NCBI GenBank assembly: GCA_009760855.2
Contig: WPIO01000047.1
Coordinates: 3,116,001 to 3,180,000 of the forward strand
Origin: Cristatella mucedo
Lineage: Eukaryota > Bryozoa > Phylactolaemata > Cristatellidae
DNA: 64,000 nucleotides
Reading direction: 5' to 3'
Shown piece by piece: positions 1 through 10,700 of the stretch (position 1 is the first letter of the stretch; each line of letters opens with the position of its first letter). The position numbers were made by a program, and so were the translations under genes. The notes under the pieces were generated by a model that did not search any database, was not told the origin of the DNA, and saw only the letters and a program-made list of their open reading frames with translations.

Positions 1-19
1 CTCTATGTGTCTGCTTTTG

Positions 20-45
20 AGTGTGTGTGTGTGTGTGTGTGTGTA
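20..45. repeat. (GT)n microsatellite
   Basis: An alternating GT run at the window edge. The rest of 1-127 shows no feature. Confidence 0.9.
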
Positions 46-127
46 TGCGTGCATTCTTGTCTGTAAATTCACACAGCCACAAGTAATAAGTGTAAGAAAT
101 ACCCTTAACCTCATTACCTTGGCAGTT

Positions 128-815
128 TTCGGAGCACACACGGCAGTCTTGAGAAAATGAGAACCCCAGCTGAGTCAGGAGCGACATCAAGGAAGTTAAT
201 AGCATGGAAGTAGCAGCTCAGAAAGGCTGGAAAGAGTTGCAAGAGTCGGCATCAGGGGAATAGGTTGTTGATTAACAATTGTGGAAGTGAGTTTCACAGT
301 ATAGGACTTGCAGAGAAAAAGGTTACATCGCGAATGGTATTTAAGTGTAGGAATGGAGCAGCTAATGTATTGTCCAGAGGCGACCTGGGACCCGAGGAAG
401 CTGAAACTGGCGGAGCAGTTTATCTAGGCACGAAGGAGTCCGTCCGTTACAGGCCTAGTTGGTCAGGGTAAAAACTTTGCTCTGTATCCATTGATCGACC
501 GGAAGAGATCGCACCTTCTCCAGCAAATCCGACACATGGGGAAACCTCTTCGATTTGTTAAAAACCCTTGCAGCGTTATTCATGAACAGCTGAAGATTCC
601 TAATGACTTTTTTGGTAGCCTAGCTAGAATGGAATCTCAATAGTCCAGCTTAGACAGAGCTGGCAAAACATTCTAGCTAACCGCCACAGTAGACAGCCTT
701 TAATCATAGTCAGGAGTCAAACGTGATGGTTAGCTGTGGAAAAAGTCTTCGTAAGGAAGCTTTCAAAATTTAAGCAGTTACCAAAAAGGATACTCAAATC
801 CGAAGTACAGGGTGG
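128..815 (-). mobile_element. LINE family B fragment (3' part)
   Basis: Reading on the minus strand, the block matches the 3' half of the family B reverse transcriptase region and its 3' end, as seen at 47.6-48.3 kb. Shared phrases on the plus strand include CATGGAAGTAGCAGCTCAG and ACTTTGCTCTGTATCCATTG. Frames are broken throughout. The extreme 3' end is missing or decayed. Confidence 0.7.
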
Positions 816-829
816 CTGCTGCACTCCAA

Positions 830-1384
830 CCTCTTCAATGAGCCTCTATAGCACCGCCAAAGAGAAAGGTCCAGGACACCAGCCGAGAAGGCCCTATGAG
901 TGGGGCATCGGTTTTATTTTGCTTAAGGAAACTCTCTGACACCGAAGATTGAATGTCTGCTGGGTGAGTAATCAAGGTATCTAGCTTTGAAGAAGAACAA
1001 TCTATATCATGGTGAAATATAAATTTCAATAATGGACTCACGATTTTGCTGAGAAATTATCTCTGGAAACAATCAATACTTAACAATCTGTTTAGTTTGC
1101 CTAAGAAGCTTATAAATCAAGCGAACCATTATTTTAATTGTTGTGCTAATGTACAAAATTAATTATATTCAACAATATTTTACTGTAATTAGTCATTAAT
1201 ATGAGTCAAATAATCAAGTAAGTATCAATCATCTTTACTTAGGTCTCAAAATGGGCTTAGCAACTACATCTTCTGCAGAATCAGCAAGAAATCATGTGTA
1301 ATGTTTTCAGAGATCTTTTGCTAGAAGACTAGATTACCTCCACAGTTAAAAAATCAATTTTATTTTTTTCTCATGCATTCGCGA
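830..1384. other. No gene seen
   Basis: AT-rich sequence. Short frames at 736-939 (plus) and 835-1041 (minus) have no recognisable text or splice support. Confidence 0.5.
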
Positions 1385-1745
1385 CATTTTATCTCCACTT
1401 TTGGAACTCATTACTCGTGGGCCTCCTAGCCTATGCAATACGCCGCTTGCAATTGGTGCAAAAGTTTCCAGTGTGCCTGTCGTGAACTTGGTAATTGCCT
1501 TATTTCAGCTCCTCACTCCGAATTCACTGGCACCCTATTAAGCAAGCTTCGACTTCAAGGTATTTGCACTCACGTTTCTATCCCTACATCCTCTTTTTCC
1601 GTTTTACCTTTCGGAATTACTTCCTAGTGAGATTAAAAATCGTGTCAACCACTCTTTTTACTTAAGTCATATAGCTGTGTTTTTAACTAATCTCAAATCT
1701 GTTTTAAATCGTGCCTTTAGCTCGTAGGCTTCCAAAGCCTTGATA
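1385..1745 (+). mobile_element. Decayed LINE family A fragment
   Basis: The stretch CAATACGCCGCTTGCAATTG and the ending GCTCGTAGGCTTCCAAAGCC follow the C-terminal reverse transcriptase coding of family A (AIRRLQLVQ and SYAPKAWN) with several indels. No frame is usable. It is one of the oldest-looking copies. Confidence 0.5.
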
Positions 1746-2084
1746 TAACTCTATAATGAAGTGAGACATCCTTTGACTCAACGACACCTAAAACAACCTA
1801 AACACCACCTGTTCCTTCTAAGTGGTGAAACTTTCAATTTATCATTGTACTGTTATGAATAATTTGCAGCACATGGAAAATTCCTAAAAAGAGATTTTCT
1901 ACATCCACGCTCTTAGGGAAATATTAAAGTTATATCTTATTATTAATGTCACAATTTTAATATCCACAAGTCCAAAAAGGTCAAATTTACGGAGTTACAT
2001 AAGAGCTGAATCAGCTGCAATTTACTTACTAGATTTGAGTTTTTAGCAAATACATTATCACATGTGTTTACACACATAAATAAA

Positions 2085-2087
<3 letters not shown>

Positions 2088-2115
<28 letters not shown>

Positions 2116-2116
2116 G
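2088..2116. repeat. (AT)n microsatellite
   Basis: A pure AT run. The surrounding 1750-2350 is AT-rich and shows no gene or element that I can support. Confidence 0.9.
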
Positions 2117-2354
2117 CTGATATATGTGAATATGCGTAATCTATTCAGTAATTTGAAAAGCACAATGACTAAAACCCCATCCATAATGGGACTGAGTACA
2201 GACAAACGTAGGCTGTAGTGGTTAACTATCTTCCATATATAGTTGCGATATATAACATTAGCTAATAATGGGTAGATCAGCACCATTTTTTCACAACGTT
2301 TACTTTCTCTACCTTACTACCAAACAATTGTTTACGCTATTTTGCTCACCTCTT

Positions 2355-2373
2355 TTAGTTTTTCAAGGTTGTT
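2355..2373 (-). CDS. Possible terminal semaphorin exon with stop
   Basis: After an acceptor GATGTTTGCAG the phase inherited from 2478-2535 gives TTLKN and then TAA. That would close the protein. In another frame the same block reads NNLEKLKE up to a good donor (GAG|GTGAGC), so it may instead be an internal exon of 24 bases. I saw no convincing poly(A) signal close by. Confidence 0.25.
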
Positions 2374-2477
2374 CTGCAAACATCAGTCGGTTGAATCAGG
2401 AAGTTAAAATCTATATTAGGTAGCTGATTTTAGTGCAGACCGATCTGGCGACTTTATGTGGAGTTTCACATATTTAC

Positions 2478-2535
2478 GGATCAAGATCTATAGTTAAATA
2501 GAGCAGGTAGCATGGAAATTCTCCTATGAACAATA
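2478..2535 (-). CDS. Possible semaphorin exon 17
   Basis: A block of 18 codons follows an excellent acceptor (GGTTTCTCTTGCAG) and precedes a donor CC|GTAAAT. In the phase demanded by the previous exon it reads VLFIGEFPCYLLYLTIDLDP. The hydrophobic part is broken by E and P and is too short for a convincing membrane helix. Phase fit is the chief support. Confidence 0.38.
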
Positions 2536-2791
2536 CTGCAAGAGAAACCTATGTGGTTCTGGCGCTCTTTATTATTTTTATTTGTTAAGGCTGTTACATG
2601 ACCTGTAGCGTATAATCTATGCAGGCAAGCTTAATTTTAACATGATTCCTTGATTATGAGCACATCTAATTTAGTCTGGCAGGTGAAAGATACTATTTGA
2701 AGCTCATGAGAAGAATTCATACAATAACAAAGTGTTTGCAAACTTTTTGTGATTTATAAACAATTTCTTATTAAAAGTGTCAGTAGAATAC

Positions 2792-2899
2792 CGGTATTAG
2801 CTTGAAATCCTTCGATAGTTGGTTTTTCAGGTGATGTGATAGTCGTTGTGTCTGCTTTAGTTGTCCATACGCCGTCAACATCAGTAGCGGAGGTTCGTC
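2792..2899 (-). CDS. Semaphorin exon 16 (Thr-rich)
   Basis: There are 35 codons with RTSATDVDGVWTTKADTTTI followed by TSPEKPTIEGFQANT, again Thr and Ser rich. The acceptor is TCTAACTTTTAG and the donor ACCG|GTATTC. Entry in phase 1 agrees with the exon at 11482. The 8.6 kb intron between them holds the LINE A cluster and three SINEs. It is either near the end of the protein or continued by the small exons at 2478-2535. Confidence 0.66.
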
Positions 2900-3144
2900 C
2901 TAAAAGTTAGAGCTTCTTACATTGTAATAATTCAGATAAATCTAGCATTTAATTTCTTAACTTATACGGCATTATATTTTTCTCGATATTTTAAAGCTAA
3001 AAACACACACATTTATAAGGAACTAATGCCTATGCTGACCAACGAACTCATAATTGAATTTACATTTTCCTTATGCTATTATTTACATAAGAGTGCCTCA
3101 TCTCTCTGTATAAGATCTAATTGAATGTTAGCTGATTTAACAGC

Positions 3145-3300
3145 CTCATTCTTATATCGGCAGATGAGCCTTAACTTCTATAATTCCCGCTGCAGTTGTC
3201 AATACAGGATCACCCACTGAAGGTTTCCAATCCATGACTTCAGTCGTGAAAAGCGAGCACCTTACCTCTTGGGCTATCAAGGTCTTTAATGAAACCCCGA
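3145..3300 (-). mobile_element. tRNA-derived SINE, decayed
   Basis: On the plus strand it begins GCTGATTTAACAGCCTC, the reverse of the shared SINE 3' end. It then has a degraded box B region (GACTTCAGTCGTG) and a box A-like CTTACCTCTTGGGCTATC. The order matches the better copy at 9475-9645. Confidence 0.5.
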
Positions 3301-3381
3301 CCTGCTAGTAATATGCGCTCAATACTGAAAAGGTGGGCAAAACACGGAGGCAAAAGAAAGTTCATTGGATATAATATACAA

Positions 3382-3387
<6 letters not shown>

Positions 3388-3421
<34 letters not shown>
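3388..3421. repeat. (AT)n microsatellite
   Basis: A pure AT run inside the intron between semaphorin exons 15 and 16, just beyond a SINE. Confidence 0.9.
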
Positions 3422-3424
<3 letters not shown>

Positions 3425-3835
3425 TATAAAACTATTTTTCTCTTTTCCTCACTCAAGATTTGCCTAGTTTTGCAAAGCACAACGATGCATCTCCATTCAC
3501 TTGAACAGCAAAAGCTGTGCAGAACAGAAGGTTTTTAGCTTCTCTTTTTAAATATCTTCGAGTCCAGATATGTGATTTCAGGGCCTTGTAAAGTCATTGT
3601 TTAGGGACCGGAGTAAGCAGATAGAATGGTGGAAAGTAATGACTAATGCGAAACTAATTAGGATAGATAGGCAGACCAGGGCACAATGGCAGAGGGACCT
3701 CGGAGCAGGTGATTCGCAGAATATTGAATTGGGAGCAGTTCTTGATATGCACTCAATGCAGGTTGACTTGCAGTAGTGTAATGTAACAGAATGAACTCTA
3801 TGACAGACGGGCCTAGCTAATGAGCTTTGAAATTA

Positions 3836-3999
3836 CGTCGTCGCTGGTTTGGTATAGCAGTTAAGGTGCTCGCCCCGACCAAGGTCTGACTGAGGTCGTG
3901 GGCTCGAGCCCAAAAGCATAAGTGAAGCGCCTGAATTGAGATTAAGTTCTCTTGGGGCGCTATATAAATGAATTATATATATATATATATATATATATA
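3836..3999 (+). mobile_element. tRNA-derived SINE with LINE A hairpin tail
   Basis: The head is tRNA-like: box A in TGGTATAGCAGTTAAGG and box B in GGGCTCGAGCCC, about 45 bases apart. The tail reads AGCGCCTGAATTGAGATTA then AGTTCTCTTGGGGCGCT. That is the 3' hairpin of LINE family A with a few changes. It ends in an (AT)n run. The tail match suggests that the LINE A reverse transcriptase copied this SINE. Confidence 0.75.
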
Positions 4000-4164
4000 C
4001 ACTAGACCTATTTGTTACGGCACCATACATTAAAGGTGTACGATTTTGAAATTTTAACTTCAATGCTGCGTATTCTGATTACCGATGTACTTCAATTTCA
4101 CACTGCTTGCTGAATATGGCACTCCAGTAATAAGTCGGGCTATATCCTTTGCACTTATCTAACA

Positions 4165-4870
4165 GCGATCGATCTATATAGCTCTTTAGTTCTGTCTCGG
4201 CTTGATTATTGTAATTCCCTTTTGGCTGGGCTACCAAAGAAAGCTATTATGCCACTACAGCGGACTTTGGATATGGCTGCAAGGCTGGTCTTCAAGTCCC
4301 AGCGGTTTGAGCACGTGTCTCCTTTGCTGAAAGAGCTAGAATGGTTGCCGGTTGATCAAAGGATACAGAGCAAAGTTCTTATGCTGACCCAAAAGGCCCG
4401 CCACGGCTTGGCTCCTTCGTATCTAGCTGAACTGCTACATCAGTTTCAGCCTGTTCGCGCCCTCAGGTCCAGTGTGGACAATAAATTAGCTGTCCCATTC
4501 TTCCGCTTAAAGACAGTTGGCGACAGAAGCTTTAGCTCTGCAGGTCCAAGACTGCAGAACTCGCTTCCACAATTCTTACGCAACGACAACTACTCTCCAA
4601 CTGCCGACTATGGCACATCTTTTTCAGCGGTCCTGAACTGCTACTTCTATGCTACTCACTACTTCAACTGCTCTCCTAACTCTGCTATGCTTCCCACTTT
4701 CTCTTTGTTGCGTGAGACGAAGTCTGTTGGCTACCGAATGCGTACCGAAAGCCGCTTAGGTTGTGAGTGGGCTATACAAAACTCTCCTGCGTAACACCCA
4801 CATGGTCTTTATGACTTTGTGGAGTTACTGACGGAGATACATACTGGAAACTGCAGACAAGCTTAATGCT
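4165..4870 (+). mobile_element. LINE family B, 5'-truncated copy
   Basis: Its frame 4222-4794 stays open for 190 codons. It holds the reverse transcriptase C-terminal region: [34 protein letters not shown], then SVDNKLAVPF and RSFSSAGPRL. It runs on to the family 3' end (TTTGTGGAGTTACTGACGGA). The catalytic YADD part is missing through truncation. Among family B copies the reading frame is unusually well kept. Confidence 0.85.
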
Positions 4871-5594
4871 GAAATACCTGTCGCTCTCATTTGATTTTAT
4901 TTATGAAGCCTGTAAGAACTGGATTGGAGTAAATTGAATCTATCTCTTCAATAGAATCCAATAAAGAATTTACTAATTGCCAACATCTCTGGATAAAAAA
5001 TAATGCAATCGCATCCACCCGTGTACAGATACTCTAATTATCTCTTATTCACAAAAGAAAAACTCATCGAATATGTAAGAGCAGCTTTTCAATTCGCTGC
5101 CGTCACCGAATAGTACAATGTATCAACTATAGTTCAATGTGTAAGACCGTATAGGCTCCAATAACCTTTAACAGCATTAGTAGGGAAGGTTTTGAGGTTC
5201 AAGTACCTAGTGCGTGTACATTGGATTTGAGAAATCTACTGTGCTACGAAAAGGCCTCGTGTAGCTAGTAACACCTGTGGAAACTCGTAACTGACTGGCG
5301 GCGATACGCGTGGGAACACGGTCATCGTGCTATCTTGGCAAGAAAATGAAATTATGTCGCGATGTCGTTACGACCAAAGCTTGTTTGGTTGGACACGTAG
5401 GCATTGGTGGGGATGCTTGTAACACTTTTAAAAGCGACCTAGCTGCGAACCATCGAAAGCACGCCTTACGATTGCCCCGTCAACTTGTAAACTCTTGTAA
5501 GCCCAATACCTCTCATAGGGTGCTACCCTGAATGTCGAGAGACACTGCCTGCTTAGAGAGTTTCTCGGTGAATAAAGAGCCTTTTTGCACTTAT
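4870..5594. other. Intron, no feature seen
   Basis: Part of the semaphorin intron 2900-11481. A plus-strand frame at 5310-5531 has no recognised motif. Confidence 0.5.
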
Positions 5595-5960
5595 CTTCTA
5601 AGTTTTAATTTAGATCGCCCAATCCTTTCAATTTCTTAGTGAAGACATGCACTTTATTAGCATCCTGGAACGCGTGGAAGACAATTCAAACGGACCAATC
5701 ATTTACTGTCAGGAACAGGTACACTTCAAAATTCTTCTTAAATATCATCAAGTCAAGGGACATCGTGACATCAGTTGCGAGGGATTTCAACGTTTTTGGG
5801 ACCGTAGGAGCTAAGAGCAGGGTCTCCAAAATATTTCAGGTTTTACGAAGCAAAGCGAAACGAACCGAGTCAGGGCAGTGGGTAGTGCGATGCCAACCTT
5901 GCCTTATTGGGAAGTAGTTCAAATAGATAGGCTGGAGCGAGAGAATGAAGAGTCCTAGAA
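5595..5960 (-). mobile_element. Decayed LINE family A fragment
   Basis: On the plus strand, AAATATCATCAAGTCAAGGG, GGGATTTCAACG and TAGATAGGCTGGAGCGAGAG parallel the inverse of the family A 3' coding region (compare 7905-8100). It is heavily diverged and no frame survives. Confidence 0.5.
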
Positions 5961-6302
5961 ATGAGCTAAGAAGGCTCAAATTTTTTTCGCTGCAGCAATT
6001 TGCGGATAATTAAATGGGACAGCAACATAATTTAAAAGGCGGTTTTTTGTTGGGCTACCTAGCATATCGGGGAAACCTGCTTCTCCAAAAATGAATTAAA
6101 CATTGAGGTATTGTTCCATGTGAAGACAACCTCGATATGCAAAGATCCTGAAACCTTAGAAACGAAAATTTTGTAATCGAGCATCCCATGGCTACTTTTT
6201 ACTAAAATAAACGGAGCTGATTTCCAACCCTCGATATATTGAGGCGATAGATTAGCCTTTAAATTGAGGGCAAAATCTTGGAAGATGTATCCGCAATGAT
6301 TA

Positions 6303-6452
6303 ATAATAATAATGCATTTGATAAAGCGCCCTCGGAGAACTGAATCTCTCTCTAGGTGGTTTACGTTTTCTGCAATAGGAAATGCAATTGAATGGTGAGT
6401 AATATCATGCTTGATAAACAAACAACATAAAAAACATGGTCAGGGGTGACAT
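6303..6452 (-). mobile_element. LINE family A 3' end only
   Basis: It starts with (AAT)n and the inverse hairpin (AAAGCGCCCTCGGAGAACTG), followed by about 110 bases of the family 3' region up to GGTCAGGGGTGACATG. It is directly followed by the next copy, so two 3' ends lie in the same direction 150 bp apart. Confidence 0.8.
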
Positions 6453-6454
6453 GT

Positions 6455-7768
6455 AATAATAGTAATCATAAAAATAATGTACTTGATAAAGCGCCCTCAG
6501 AGAACTTAATCTCTTTCTATGCGCTTTACATTTGCTGCAAAGGGAAATGCAATTGAATGGTAAGTGAAATCACGCTTGAAAAATAAATTATATGAATAAC
6601 ATGGTTAGGGGTTACATGCACAGGGTCAGCATGCAAATGTGGTTAGTGGCACCATGCACAGTGTCAGCTCGCATAAGCACGTGAAAGACGAATCACATGG
6701 ACCCACTAAATTCTGTCCTAAATAGGTGTGTTTTTAAGTTCCTTTTGAATGTGGTCTGGTCAGTGGATGTTCTGACGCAGGTCGGGAGGGAGTTCCAGGC
6801 TTTGGGAGCAAGCATACACACTAAATCCACGGTCTCCAAAGGATTTAAGGTTTGTATGAGGTATTTCTAGACTGTTGGATTCCGAAAAGCGGCTGGTACG
6901 ATGCTTGGCCTGAAGGAGGAGTATGTCGGACATATAGACTAGAGCCATAGAATGAAGTGACCTAAAAGCGAGCGACAAAACCTTGAAGTCAATCTGTTGC
7001 TTGACTGGTAGCCAGTGCAGGTCGGCGAGAAGTGGAGTAAGGTGGCAACTGCGACGCTCACGACAGACAAGTCTAGCTGCAGAGTTTTGCACCAGCTGCA
7101 ATCGCCTGATCGCATATGCTGGTAGGCCAGTAAGCAGTGAGTTGCAGAAGTCGAGACGAGATGTCACGAATGCATGGACCAACTTGGACGTGGTATCCTT
7201 ATCTAAACAAGCCCTAATTTTAGCAATGTTATGAAGCTGAAAATAGGCAGATTTGACTGTGGAGCTGATATGGTCGTCCAACGAGAGGTCACTTTGGAAT
7301 ATGACACCTAGATTTCCAGCTGATTTAACCGGAGATGTGCTGACAGAGCCAATTTTGAGAGACAGCCTTTTCATCCTCTGAATAACACTCGGTTTGCCAA
7401 TAGCTAGTAGGTTAGTTGTATCATGGTTTAGTTTTTGTAAATTTGCTGCCATCCATGTGCGGATGTCATCAATGCATGCAGCAAGTGAGTTGAGAGAATT
7501 TGAGGTGCTCGAAGGCTGGGAGGGGTCAAAGCAAAGGCACAACTCAGTGTCATCCGCATAGAAGTGAAAGCATAGATTGTGCTCGGCAATCACATCAGCA
7601 AGAGGGAGAGTATAAACCGTGAAAAGAACCGGACCTAGCACGGAGCCCTGAGGTACTCCATATTTCAGAGGTACTTCAGATGATCTTTGTCCATTCACGT
7701 CAATACTCTGGAGTCTCCCACTGAGATAGGACCTGAACCACTGCAGAGCAGTGCCAGTGATGCCCAGG
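6455..7768 (-). mobile_element. LINE family A, longest open copy
   Basis: The frame 6760-7698 (312 codons) keeps reverse transcriptase motif B ([14 protein letters not shown]) and the catalytic YADD ([12 protein letters not shown]), then the long C-terminal region ending in SFGDRGF. A frameshift replaces the usual last residues. The 3' end carries the hairpin and (AAT)n on the plus strand. It is 5'-truncated in the RT domain, so no endonuclease is present. The clade assignment (CR1/L2 group) is inferred from the RT text and the 3' microsatellite. Confidence 0.88.
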
Positions 7769-8443
7769 CGACATGCACAGGGTTAGCATGTAAATGTGGT
7801 TAGTGGCAGCATGCACAGTCTCAGTACACATAAGCTCATTAAGAAAGAATCACAGGGACCTACTAAATGCTGTCCTCAGTAGGTGTTTTTAAGTTATTTT
7901 TAAATGTGGTCAGGTCAGGGGATGTTCTGACGCAGGTCGGGAGGGAGTTCCAGGCTTTGGGAGCATACGAACTAAATCCACGGTCTCCAAAGGATTTGAG
8001 ATTTGTACGAGGTATTTGCAGACTTTTGGATTCCTAAAAGCGGCTGGTACGATGCTTGGCCTGGTAGATGAGTAGATCTGAGAGATAGGCTGGAGCCAAA
8101 GAATGAAGTGACCTACAAGTGAGCGAAAAAACCTTGAAGTCAATCCGTTGCTTGACTGGTAACCAGTGCAGGTCGGCGAGAAGTGGTGTGATGTGGCAAC
8201 TGCGAAGCTCAAGACAGACAAGCCTATCTGCAGAGTGTTGCACCAGCAATCGCTTGATCACACATGCCGGTATGCCAGTTAGCAGTGAGTTGCAGAAGTC
8301 GTGACGGGATGTCACGAATCCACGGACCAACTTCAACGTGGTATCTTTATCTAAACAAGCGCAAATTTCAGCAATGTTATATAGCTGAAAGTAGGCATAT
8401 TTGACTATCCAGCTGATGTGGTCGTCTAACGAGCTGGAAAACA
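7769..8443 (-). mobile_element. LINE family A fragment lacking its 3' tail
   Basis: It repeats the 3' half of family A directly behind the previous copy. It starts at the GACATGCACAGGGTTAGC region, without the hairpin or microsatellite. Frames 8034-8444 and 7910-8221 hold parts of the RT C-terminus (LPVKQRIDFKVF) in broken frames. The missing tail suggests that the 6455-7768 copy inserted into this one or that a deletion joined them. Confidence 0.82.
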
Positions 8444-9474
8444 TTGCAGAGAGCTTAGAATGGAAATTGAATCAGTAACGTCAATAGTTTGCAGCATTAC
8501 CAGCAGTAAATTGACTCGTTATGTGAGAGAACGTATTTTTATTACATGCAGCCTGAATTCTTATTCGAAGCCGGGCTCGCTTTCTTTAAACGTGGAATCT
8601 ATTGGAAACAGTATAATTTGGAGCTTGAAAATTCAGAAAATTACAAAGTTTGCCCAGCGCCAGCATTTATGAGACGCTGTGGACTCTTTCCATTTGAAAC
8701 ACTTCAGGAAAATAAAGAATGATTAAAAGTCAAAATTGAAAGAGCAGTCATAACGGCGAGATAATTCTGCAAATATTTGAAGACGCTGTGAGAAGCTTTG
8801 AGACAGTACGCTTGCGTACTGCAATTGACGTATCGGTGAATCACTTTCGGCGCCATAATGAGTAGCTCATAAGTGAACTATTTCTAGCCAAGGCTTTCAT
8901 CTTGAAAGCTTCACATATTAGAAACTCTAATCGACGGAAATTAAGATTTAAAGTACCCGAGAACAGAGACAGCAACCGTTTTGTAATGAAAGCCCTTGGA
9001 AGCTCAGGACTCAGTAACGTCGAAGACTAAAATACTTTTTCTCCTGGCTCACGATGAGCCAGAGGAATAAGCGTACTATTCTCAGTAAATTTTTGAGACT
9101 GTATATTTCTTGTCAACCCGATAAATTCATGAAGGTAATCCAACAATTCTGGTCCGAATTTGGTTCTATCATGCTAGCGAATCGAAGCGAATGTGCTAAA
9201 AGAAATATGGCTAAAACTTTCCTTGCAAACGTCTGAGAACACCAATTCTGACATCATAAAACATGTATGTCATGTCTCGTGCCTTCCATCATTTAGCGTT
9301 GAGAAGTTGATTCAAGATATAATGCTGCTTGATACTGATTGACATCCAATTGACCTCTGATCCTCAGCGACGATTTATCTCTGGCAGCGAGTGCTTTGAG
9401 TCAGCACATCTGTCGAACAAGAGACTTTGAAAAACAAGGACAGTGACGCTCACTCTCCTTATCAAGAAAAACTA
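8444..9474. other. Intron, no feature seen
   Basis: Part of the same semaphorin intron. Short frames at 8460-8672 and 9054-9236 on the plus strand show no family resemblance. Confidence 0.5.
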
Positions 9475-9645
9475 CAAGCTGATTTACCAGCCTCTTCTTT
9501 TGCGAGACAAGAGCTCTGACGGTTATAACGTCGCTTGCAGTGGCAATAGAGAATCCCCCACTGCTGAATTCGAACCCACGACCTCGGGACCGAGGTCATG
9601 AAAGGCAACCGCTTTAGCTAGTGTGCCATCGCGGCTGGCCTACAA
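9475..9645 (-). mobile_element. tRNA-derived SINE, well preserved
   Basis: Read on the minus strand it starts GCCGCGATGGCACACTAGC (box A-like TAGCTAAAGCGG follows). It has box B GTGGGTTCGAATTC and ends in the conserved AGAGGCTGGTAAATCAGC. It has no LINE A hairpin, so it belongs to a different tail type from the SINE at 3836. Confidence 0.78.
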
Positions 9646-10364
9646 AAGTGCTCTCTCTGACCTTAACACACATAGTAATGCACCGGATCTTTGCTTAATA
9701 AATTTAATTAATTGTATAGCAGGTTGATTTTGTTCGTTTGCAAGCCCGTAGGGTTGGTAAGGCTATACAGTGATTCAGCCTTGCTAATATGCCTGCCTGC
9801 AGGCCGAGAGAGTGCTGAGCATCAGCGTAGAATCGGATAACATAAAAAAGGAGTCTTGCTAACCCAGAGTCCTGCCTGACTTTGAATCACTGAATGAAGC
9901 ACTATCTAAATCTTTTCTTTCGATCTGGCACATGTTGAATCAATTGTAAATAGTGCACGCTTAGGGAAGAGTTCGGCCAAGTTTTAGCCTGCTCAACAAC
10001 ATGCAGACAAACGGGACTTGCATAAAGCCCCGTTTGTCGTTGCGGTTAATTAAATTTACTTCCAGCCTCAACGCTTGTTGCATTGGGTCCTACTGATCTT
10101 ATAACCTAGATACGCCAGGATCAATACTATAATCAGTCTCTTGAAAGGCTATGGGCATCTTGCCGGTGAAGCAACTTGCCTACCTCCTTTCCCGCACGCA
10201 CGCATGCGAACCTGCCTGCTAACTATTGTATACTTCAATCCCTGTGAAACTAAGATTATCGAAAATAGAGATGTCGAGCTACAGGCTGGCTCCGCGAAGT
10301 ACTCCTCAAACTTCTGAGGAATTTCTGACGAGAGAAAGCTTAGTTAGTCATGGAGTAGTAGTAA

Positions 10365-10440
10365 TAATTATAATAGTAATGAACATGATAAAGCGCCCTC
10401 AGAGAACTCAATTCCTTTCTAGGCGCTTTACATTTTAGTA
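10365..10440 (-). mobile_element. Solo LINE A 3' hairpin
   Basis: Only about 75 bases of family A are present: (AAT)n-like sequence, then ATAAAGCGCCCTCAGAGAAC and TTTCTAGGCGCTTTACATTT. The hairpin arms are intact. It is an extreme 5'-truncated insertion. Confidence 0.75.
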
Positions 10441-10586
10441 TTAGATGACGCTGAAAGAAGATCCCACACGCCATTGTATCTTCCATCTATGTAGTCTTAC
10501 TTTGATAGTACCAGTTCATACTAAAAGAAACGTTCTACGTTGCAAGTGTTCCCGATACACAAGCATACGCACGAGCACTTCTTCTA

Positions 10587-10700
10587 CTCCTTCTCCTCCC
10601 AGCTCCTCCTCCTCCTCCTCCTCTGCCCTTCCTTACCTTTCCTCCCCCCCCCCGATATTCTCCTCTGCGTCCTCCCAGCCTTCCTACTCCTCCAAGCGCT
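10587..10700. repeat. C/T-rich low-complexity tract
   Basis: Repeated TCC/CTCC units. They open frames coding serine or leucine runs on the plus strand, which I regard as artefacts. Confidence 0.8.

Noticed and set aside
6983-7234. Plus-strand frame with CLTGSQCRSARSG
   Set aside because: It is the antisense shadow of LINE A reverse transcriptase coding. The same shadow recurs at 8119 and 58671.
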